A DNA stretch of 64,000 nt, from assembly GCA_012845835.1 (NCBI GenBank), contig JABAKD010000029.1:13469892-13533891 (forward strand). The letters run 5' to 3'. The notes under the pieces are model-generated. The model worked only from the letters and a program-made list of their open reading frames with translations. It was not told the origin of the DNA and searched no databases. Positions 57,104-64,000 of this stretch are shown here, piece by piece. Position numbers and translations under genes: made by a program. This DNA is from Undaria pinnatifida (taxonomy: Eukaryota; Sar; Phaeophyceae; Laminariales; Alariaceae). The first letter of the stretch is position 1. Each line of letters starts with the position of its first letter.

Positions 57104-57945
57104 TTATACGTCTCCCAAATGCTCGGTCTTGAGAATGGAGGTGTCCCTCCGCCCTCCGACCCCATTCGAGCCCAGGTGAGGGCTAAACACCTGGCGGTTG
57201 CTGCTGCCGTGGTTGAATAACTTGTGGGTTGGCGCGCTCGCTGATCCGGACACAGCAGCCATTGCCGAAGCGGCCGCCGCCGTCAAATTTGACCGGTGCT
57301 CCTGCTGCCGGGGAAGCGATGGAACGGGGAGCCGCGGCGACACACCAAGCGACTGCGGTACCGATTCCACCCCCCCGCGCCCACCGCTGGTGCTTTCCCT
57401 ACCGCCAGCCATCGCTCCACTGGAAGTCGAAGCGGGCGAAACTCCCTTAGAGGGGTATGCTGCTGCAGAGCCGGTGCGACTTCCACCCAACGCGCCATCC
57501 GCATCATGGAAATCTTGCGCAGAACAAGTCCTCCCATCCGAATCGTGCTTCGGTCCCCGGGGGGGGGCAACGCCGCGGGGAGACTGGAAACCGTGCGCCG
57601 GGGGCAAGTAGGTCGGGGTCGCGCTCTCGCCTGGGACTTCATGGTCGCCCCCCCTCGTGCCCCGCCGAGCTGCAGCGGTAGCGGTGGCTGAACTCGTCGA
57701 GGTGGCAGACTGAGAGGTTGATCCGCCACTGCCGCTTCCCTCGGTGTCGTACGGCTTAGTCATGGCAACGGGGATGTGGGGGTCCGGGGCGACGCGGGTG
57801 CTCGCGCTAGTGTTGTTAACGCAGGAGTTTTGGGGGATTGTTGTCTTCTGGGTGCTCGAGGACGCCTTTGCACTTGACAAAGACGAATTGTTGTCGTTGT
57901 TGAGGCGGGCCGTGGTGCCTCCGAAAGCCTCCCCTAGGTTAGTTA
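57104..57945 (-). CDS. large exon of a disordered Ser/Gly/Ala-rich protein
   Basis: The minus-strand frame stays open from about 57945 to a stop at 57104. The sequence is rich in Ser, Gly, Ala, Thr and Pro with scattered RR and RGG, as in an intrinsically disordered regulator. No ATG is needed, because CTAACCTAG before it could serve as branch and acceptor. The first residues would be EAFGGTTARLNNDNNSSLSS. No fold is recognised. It is probably the C-terminal exon of a gene that also includes exons near 59.3-62.7 kb, but phase could not be proved for that join. Confidence 0.5.
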
Positions 57946-58228
57946 TCTGCAGGGTTTGTTTTGGTCCGCGGAACGTGGATTGGTTGGTGAGTGGAATTTG
58001 GCGACGGCGTAATGAGTCTGAGAGGGTATATACAGTTACCTCGGTTAGTTTCCTGTAAGGTTTGATTTCCGTGGAACGTGGGTTGGTTAGTAAGAGGGGC
58101 TTAGAGACGGGGGAATGGGTCTGAGAGGGTAGGTTAGGTACTTGTAAGGGTTGTGGTTGTCCGCATAGAGTGTGTTGGTTAGAATGAGCGGTTTGGAGAG
58201 AAGGTGAAACGAGCCTGAGAAGTCGTTG
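57934..58228. repeat. three-unit tandem repeat, likely intronic
   Basis: GGTTAGTTATCTGCAGGGTT, CGGTTAGTTTCCTGTAAGGT and GGTACTTGTAAGGGTTGTGG begin units of 95-110 bp that share GGAACGTGGATTGGTTGGT, TGAGTCTGAGAGGGTA and variants. They lie just upstream (minus sense) of the exon at 57.1-57.9 kb. Confidence 0.65.
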
Positions 58229-59095
58229 AGCGGGGACAAGGCAACACCAACGACAACGTCAGCAGCGAGAGCTGCTAACCATCTACCAACGCGCGCAAGT
58301 TGACGGCCGCAATAAAAACATACTACGTAGTGGAATTTATGCAATGATCTGGGATCAGGCCGGGTGATCAGAGTTCGGCCGAGGTTACAACCTGAAAAGG
58401 AGGATGCTGGCCCTTTCAGGGCTGTCCACATTGCCCCACACCATTAATAAGTCTAACCAGTTTGTCCGAAAAACGAGGATGCAGTTCTTAACGAAATTAC
58501 CTGCGGTGGATGTGAAAAGGAAGCCGCTACTCAGTCAGATATACGTACTCATAGTTACCGCAGCAGTTTTCTGGCGACGCCAAACCCGCACAGCCATGGG
58601 ATGCTACCGGACGTGCGTGCGATCTACCTCATGCGTGATCTGCATGGCGTGTGATCTGCGTGATGCGAGATCGGCATGTAGAGCAAAGATACAGAACAGC
58701 GATTATGGTGCCAATGATAAACGATCTCTTCCCACATTTCTCCGGGGTTTTCCTAGGGGTGTTGCGCCGAAACTCCGTTCCGTGGACATAGTGCTGGCCC
58801 GTGTTACACGTAAAGTATGCCGAACGACGAGAAGGAACAAACTCGTATTAATAGTCACGCCGCATGTTGCAATTCTCCGATATCCAAGAAAGGTACTCAG
58901 GTCTTGTTATACTCGTGCTTGTTACCCGCATGTCAACCAGGCCTAAAGGCGTAGTCTCGCCGCGCATTACCTTTTATCGGAATATGATTATGTTTTATCG
59001 GAATATGCTCAAAAGAGCATCATCAGTGTACTCGTGTGCAGCGACTGCACGTCACCCAGATCCATAATATATGAACATAATATATGCACTTCCGA
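58229..59095. other. no gene recognised
   Basis: A plus-strand frame at 58404-58946 has no recognised motif. GCGTGATCTGCATGGCGTGT and GATCTGCGTGATGCGAGATC near 58632 are short direct repeats. I treat it as non-coding. Confidence 0.4.
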
Positions 59096-59152
59096 GTCCA
59101 TCATCCATCATCCATCATCCATCATCCATCATCCATCATCCATCATCCATCA
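59096..59152 (+). repeat. ATCCATC microsatellite
   Basis: A 7-bp unit, ATCCATC, runs about eight times without interruption. Confidence 0.95.
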
Positions 59153-59306
59153 AATACAGGTTCTCAAGGTAGGAGGTTCAGAAAAATACGGGTGCATCGC
59201 TACCTCAAAATGAGCATTAACTAGTATAACAACTAACAAAGAATAGTAATAAAAAGTAATAAATACGTAGCAATATTGCTAGCATGCGTCGACTTCTATC
59301 ACTAAC

Positions 59307-59444
59307 CTCGGGAAGGCCACGGTGGTTCTGCCTCAAGCAAGGGCTCTCCGGTAAGTTTCCTGCGCTAGCGGCGTTCAGCAAGCCGGAGTAGCCCCCGGCG
59401 CGAAGACCGGTACCAGCCGATGAAGGGTGCTCCCTCCAGAACGC
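59307..59444 (-). CDS. candidate internal exon d
   Basis: The acceptor GGACATAATTCAG precedes GCG TTC TGG and the donor is CCCGAG before GTTAGT. The 138 bases are open only in the frame AFWREHPSSAGTGLRAGGYS, then GLLNAASAGNLPES and onward for 46 codons. Both edges are in phase 0. Candidate exon c (60645-60678) also ends in phase 0, so b-c-d joins without a stop. No domain is recognised. Confidence 0.5.
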
Positions 59445-59778
59445 CTGAATTATGTCCAAAAACGGACACAACACCGACAAGAACAAGCGTATTGAGGAGT
59501 CAGAAACAAAAAAATGATGGCGGTATCGTCTTCCTCGAACATCAACAATAGCAAATGCCTTGAACTAGTACATATGAATTCATTATTTTTCGCCAACACT
59601 ATATCGTCTGCCTCGAACATTGAAACGAATTGATGTCTTGAATGGTATGAATTGATAGAGTGTCACCACCCCGCCTATACAGATACAATCATCCCTTCAT
59701 TTTTGCTTTTTTGTTTTTCATCCTCCGGCGGATGGGAACAAATTAAGCTTGAGATTTTTTTATTTTATTTTTTTTCCT

Positions 59779-59912
59779 CCGGCGGATGGGGAAAAATAAA
59801 GCTTTAGCTCACCACACTTCCACGTATTTTCATACGCGTCGTGTGTCGATTTAACTCAGTTGCTTTCGCAGCCCAACGCTAGCTGGCGCACCCTTCGGGT
59901 CCCATTGTAGGT
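59779..59912 (-). repeat. inverted copy of the repeat at 21160-21306
   Basis: The reverse complement has GGGTGCGCCAGCTAGCGTTG, CGACACACGACGCGTATGAA and CATCCGCCGGAGG. A further TCCTCCGGCGGATGGG stands at 59719. Near identity to the 21-kb copy suggests a fairly recent mobile or duplicated sequence. It has no coding capacity. Confidence 0.85.
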
Positions 59913-60314
59913 AAGCTTGAGATCACCGCTTATCGGCTCCCTCAAGGTGTACTTTAATGAATGTCTTCAATAACTACGAATTAGATCATTGACTCACCAC
60001 CCCCACACTATTCCATGGGACACTCCTTACCTCGCGCCTGGGCCCGACCGGGCCGCGAACAGCCGACGGGACACGCTGGGGTGCTTCCATCATGGGGGGC
60101 GTGAACCATCTGGGGTCGCAATCAGAAAAACCGTACAAGGATGTTCCGCGAGGGGGGGAGAGGGGGGGGCGGGGGCGTCACCTTTCGTAGACCGAATACA
60201 CACATGATAATACATGACAGGGTAGCATAGACGCACGGTACGGCAAGGTTACGCCCGTTTTTTCTGAGTCGCCTGGCTTGGGGAGCTCAACCCATCACTC
60301 AAAAAAACGGCTTT

Positions 60315-60384
60315 GAGAAAATATGATGCGATGATGACCAATCCAAGTAGAGAAAATATGATGCGATGATGACCAATCCAAGTA
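60315..60384 (+). repeat. exact 35-bp tandem duplication
   Basis: The 35 bases starting GAGAAAATATGATGCGATG and ending CCAATCCAAGTA occur twice without difference. Confidence 0.95.
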
Positions 60385-60644
60385 GCACTAGTCGACAGGG
60401 CCGCATACGCCCAATAGGCCGCACAGGCCGCATAGCTTACGCAAGACACAATTACGTGCGTGGTGCCCAATCTCGATACGAGAGGGCGTTGCGACAGCGC
60501 AGCTTAGCTAACCTCTTGGAGACTGCAAATTCCCCGCTATTTTGTTCTTCAACAATTTCTCCCCAAAAGGGTGGTTGGAGTTTTCGAGAGATCGCAACTC
60601 CTTTGGGGCTTCACAAGGCGGAATAAACGTACAAACAAACTGAC

Positions 60645-60678
60645 CAAAGTGGCCAATACAGGATCAGCCACACCAATT
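60645..60678 (-). CDS. candidate 34-base micro-exon c
   Basis: The acceptor ACCCCCGCAG precedes AATTGGTGTG, and the donor is ACTTTG before GTCAGT. It enters in phase 2 and leaves in phase 0, exactly what is needed to join candidate exons b and d, adding IGVADPVLATL. Micro-exons are easy to find by chance, so this is tentative. Confidence 0.35.
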
Positions 60679-60882
60679 CTGCGGGGGTGTTGTGGAGGTA
60701 GTGTGCCCGAAACGCAACAGTAGGAGCTAGGCGACACGCCGTGTGTTCAGAGTCGTACCGTGGCGTGCTCCTCCCTCACATTTGATCAGACCGCGCTCGT
60801 CGCCTTTCGGTCTGTAACCGCTAATCAAGATATAGGCAAGCCAAAAGAAAGGTAACCACGAACGTTAGCAAACGTACTGCAC

Positions 60883-61133
60883 CTGGTGTGGCAGTTTTCT
60901 CCTCCGAGGCCGATCGCAGAAGGCGCGGCCGCCGCTGCCGCCGCCGCAGCAGCAGCGGCGGCGGCGGCGGCAGCGGCGGCAGCAGCCTTAGCGGTGGAAG
61001 CAGTGGCCGCCACGACTCGCCGCTTGTGGTGAGGGAAAGGCAAAGAGTTGGGGGCTTCGAAAGCGCACTGCTTGACCTCAACGGAGAGTGGGCGTTTCTT
61101 TCCGTTAGCGCCGGAGGTTCCGCTGGCGTCGTT
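60883..61133 (-). CDS. candidate exon b with long poly-alanine run
   Basis: A branch-like CTAAC stands before ACATTGCAG, the acceptor. The exon begins AAC GAC GCC in phase 0 and ends CACACCAG before GTGCAG in phase 2. The product has GKKRPLSVEVKQ, HHKRR (basic, possibly nuclear targeting), about 20 Ala encoded by mixed GCN codons, then SAIGLGGENCHTR. Mixed Ala codons argue for protein-level tolerance over simple replication slippage alone. No domain is recognised. Confidence 0.5.
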
Positions 61134-62316
61134 CTGCAATGTTTCAGTTAGGGGTTTCCGTCGTGGTTGGCGTTAGGGTTGCAGGCACGGGGTCGGGTAG
61201 CGTTGGTGGTTTATTGCGGTGAACAACATGCCAAAGGGGCATCTTCTCTGTTAGCGTTGACCATTTGTCCACTGCCATACTCGCCTACTCTAATTCCAAG
61301 CGTCCCCCAAACTGGAGATTCCGTTCAAAAGGGATAATCCGCAAAACTCTTATACACCATTAATATTGACAGTTCTAGGAGGCGTGTCCAAAACAACGAG
61401 GGTACGGTTCTCAAGGGGCAAAATGTGCGCCCGCTGTTATACTTCTCCACAAAAACCTTCCCTCGCGTCGACCTGGTACGTATTTTATTAAATTATTCAG
61501 AACACGTCAGCTTTGAGTTGAAAAAATTAGGGGCGCTGATCATTTTCTCCCTCGATGCTGAGCGTAGCTCTCATTCGCTTACCAGGGTAGGGGATAACCT
61601 TCAGGGTACTTGATCACATCCTGATTAAGGTGCAGCTACCAAACAAACGACGATTGTGCGAGCTTATCAAGCCTCTATTAATAGGAAGAACATGCAATAT
61701 CACCATGCTATGATAAACGCGTGCCACACAGCTCCTTGCATCGCAGTTGTAATATGGCACGTCTTCTACAACAGCGACCCGAGTCATCCCACGATAAGGC
61801 TTGCACGTTTTGAGCCAAAAAAAGGTATACCTCTTTCATCGGTTGAGCTCCTCAAGTGAGGAACTGCCTGTTAATCATTGATCAAGCAATTTCACGAGTA
61901 TACTTTTTGTAGGGCAAAAGCCTAGATGCTCGTTCGGGTTGCGCGAACAAATGCCTTCGAAGTCATGTTTCCGTCCGGTGAGATATTCATCTCCTCGTAT
62001 TAGGAGCTCAGAAAAATCTTAGAATATGCTCCACCCCTATAGCGTGGGATGAACCCCCGGGCGCTTCTTCGGCCGGCCGATGCTGTAATCAAAACAGTTT
62101 CGTTGGACACATGCTCCCTCTTAGGTCTCGAAAGGGGTTACGCTTGTGCCTGCTGACACTTGCCCACAAAGAAATCCCCGAAACTGTACGTACTGCAATT
62201 ACTTTTCCGTGAGGGCTGGGGTACGACTTAGGGTACGGTTGGGTTAAGGGTTTAAAGTGTGCCCGACGATATAAACTTGTCCGAAAATCCGCCCTCGATG
62301 CAGAAATAGCTCGTAC
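61134..62316. other. likely intron or intergenic DNA; no gene recognised
   Basis: No frame here is convincing. CTAATTCCAAGCGTCC near 61291 and GGTACGGTTCTCAAGGGGC near 61401 resemble words near 21400 and 63180-63230. A palindrome GAGCTCCTCAAGTGAGGAAC lies at 61845. Confidence 0.4.
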
Positions 62317-62682
62317 CTCGTTCCCAGCAGTGATAGCACCCTTGCCCTCTGGGAACGATGGAGGCAGCGGTGGACACGATGGGTCCGAGAGGACGGACAA
62401 AGGGAGGGACGGAGAAACGCCGTTGCTGTAGTCGCTAATATTGCTGACCATGCTGCCTACGCGTAGGCCGGCGCTGGTGTTGTCGATGCCTACGCGTAAC
62501 CCGGTGCTACTGCTACCGCCGCCGCTGCTGCCGCTGCCACCGAAGCCGAGATGGCCAGCAACAGTGTCGACGGGTGCCCGTTCGCTTTTCGCAACATGTC
62601 TCGACTTCGTAAGGCCGGGCCGACGCCGCGCTGCGCCGGTCCGTTGGACCTGGAGGGTTTCATTTCGGGAAGCATTGCGCAC
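62317..62682 (-). CDS. candidate exon a (upstream exon)
   Basis: The open frame has a Gly/Ser-rich part, then STGLRVGIDNTSAGLRVG (a duplicated GLRVG) and VSNISDYSNGVSPSLPLSVL, and ends GGGAACGAG before GTACGA, a good donor in phase 0, matching exon b. The left edge is unsure: the frame stays open further upstream and no ATG is visible in it. GCCTACGCGTAGGC at 62456 is a short palindrome within it. Confidence 0.4.
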
Positions 62683-62807
62683 GTGAGAAACTTGTGGAGT
62701 TGGCAGGGGCGGGAGTTGTTCGTGTGGTATACGGTATGCTGGCGAGTTCTATTCCGGGAAGCACTGAGCTCATGAAAAACTGGCGAACATGGCGAGGGAG
62801 GCTGCAC

Positions 62808-64000
62808 ACATTTTATACATAGCCGTAGTCTTGATTAACATAGGGGGGGTCGGGGTCGCTCGTCTATTTTCGGTATGCGACGGCGATATATTTGACAAGA
62901 AGCGCTGTGCTCGTCAAAAAATGATGAAGGTGCCGTGGGCGGAGGTTGTTCGGATATCTTCTTTTGGTATGTGACGGCTAACTATAGCTGTCCGGATACC
63001 ATAGCAGCAGCGACGACAACAACAACAGAAGCGGCAAAGAAAAAACACTGCGGTTTTCCTTCCCCTCCCGTGGCCGCCTGTCAAACTCCCTCCAACCATA
63101 TACTACGGGCACGCATTATACGAGTACAGCCCCTACCCCTTAACACTTTTAGAACTGTAAAAAAATCGTCCTACACTAATTCCAAGTGATTAGCTCTCGA
63201 AAAAACGAGCGTGCAGTTCTCAAAAGGGCTAAGTCCTCAAAAACGCACCCCTCGCGCTACGGAGCAATTGGGTATTTCCGGCGCTCGTTCGTTAGCGTGC
63301 TTCACCTTTGGTCGCGACAGCGACAGCTTCCCCCATTAACTCTTGTAGGACCCCAAAAAAGAAAACTATCCCAGACTTCCAACAAATGTTGTCTCCAAAA
63401 ACATTCGTTCTGTGCTACAAAAGTTCAACTGCCGTCAAGCACCCCCCGCACCATACTAACTCCAAAGTAGGTCGCCGCCCAAATCGAGCGTTCAATTCTA
63501 AAAGAGTGCGATTCTCCTCACACCCACCCACCCCCGCCCCCGCGCTGCATACGGATCGAAATATTTCCGACACTGGCTTGTTTAGCGCGGTAGAGTTACC
63601 TTAGGATGAGACAGCGGCCGGGATGACGGAGGGGTTGTCCTCTGCCTGCAGTGAACGCCGCCGGTTGCATTCAAACGTTTTTTGAACTTTTCGCGGAAGC
63701 CAGGCTTGGCGCTGAAACGACCGAATCGCAACGGAACGAAAACCCAAACGGTCGGAATAACGGACGATCGGGGACGACGTCAGGGACAGGTGTAAAAAAC
63801 GCGTGCGCCACTGTAATGCTCTCAACACGCCCAGCTATGCCAAAATAGTTGCTATGAAACAGCATAATTGGCGTACGCGGGAAAACGAGCAAACCACTTG
63901 GCCATCTTGATCGCGACCATAATGACTTCATTGAGCGTGTCTGTTATTATTCCTTTTTTTCTGGATACGGAGCACAAGATACCATCTATATCATATGTTT
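62808..64000. other. no gene recognised
   Basis: ACTAATTCCAAGTGATT and GTGCAGTTCTCAAAAGGGC near 63174-63228 recall words at 21400 and 61300-61420, a weak dispersed repeat. Otherwise nothing is supported. Confidence 0.4.

Noticed and set aside
57198-57691. Plus-strand genes opposite the 57-kb exon
   Set aside because: They are shadows of GC-rich Ser/Gly/Ala coding DNA. The minus frame is longest and has an acceptor-like site upstream.

Overview
This window looks like eukaryotic nuclear DNA, almost certainly from an accessory, repeat-filled region. The evidence is tRNA-derived SINEs with A and B boxes, poly-A-tailed insertions, a LINE reverse transcriptase, a DIRS-like (RT, RNase H, tyrosine recombinase) relic, MITE-type elements with target-site duplications, GT-AG splice candidates and CCCTAA telomere-type tracts. 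My guess at the group is a stramenopile alga, perhaps brown-alga-like, because the retroelement types and the Ser/Gly/poly-Ala-rich exons recall such genomes. This is inference only. I see no rRNA, no free-standing tRNA gene, no CRISPR array and no bacterial operon. Many open frames do not begin with ATG, and most are shadows of repeats.

Layout. 0.6-2.2 kb (+) and 15.7-17.6 kb (-) hold two diverged copies of one small membrane-protein locus, each with repeated 5' cassettes, one hydrophobic exon and three tail units. 6.3-7.2, 8.95-10.17, 27.84-29.39 and 31.5-32.6 kb hold fold-back elements made of short self-complementary repeats between inverted termini. Two of these have perfect 8-bp target-site duplications, and three carry a CCCTAA tract inside. 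18.5-19.6 and 43.4-44.2 kb hold similar satellite-like arms without visible termini. 11.8-12.1, 20.4-20.7, 22.7-23.0, 24.3-25.8, 31.0-31.4 and 34.2-34.5 kb hold copies of two SINE families with a shared head. 36.5-39.5 kb holds a broken transposase-like gene, a LINE fragment and another dispersed repeat. 44.6-51.3 kb is a decayed DIRS-like retroelement on the minus strand, itself cut by a 0.28-kb MITE. 57.1-62.7 kb has the best host-gene signal: minus-strand exons with splice sites, three of which join in phase.

The main message is nested insertion. A fold-back element sits in a Harbinger-like MITE, a mariner-like element sits in a SINE, and a MITE sits in a reverse transcriptase. The fold-back family and the duplicated membrane-protein locus are the two signals I would follow up first.
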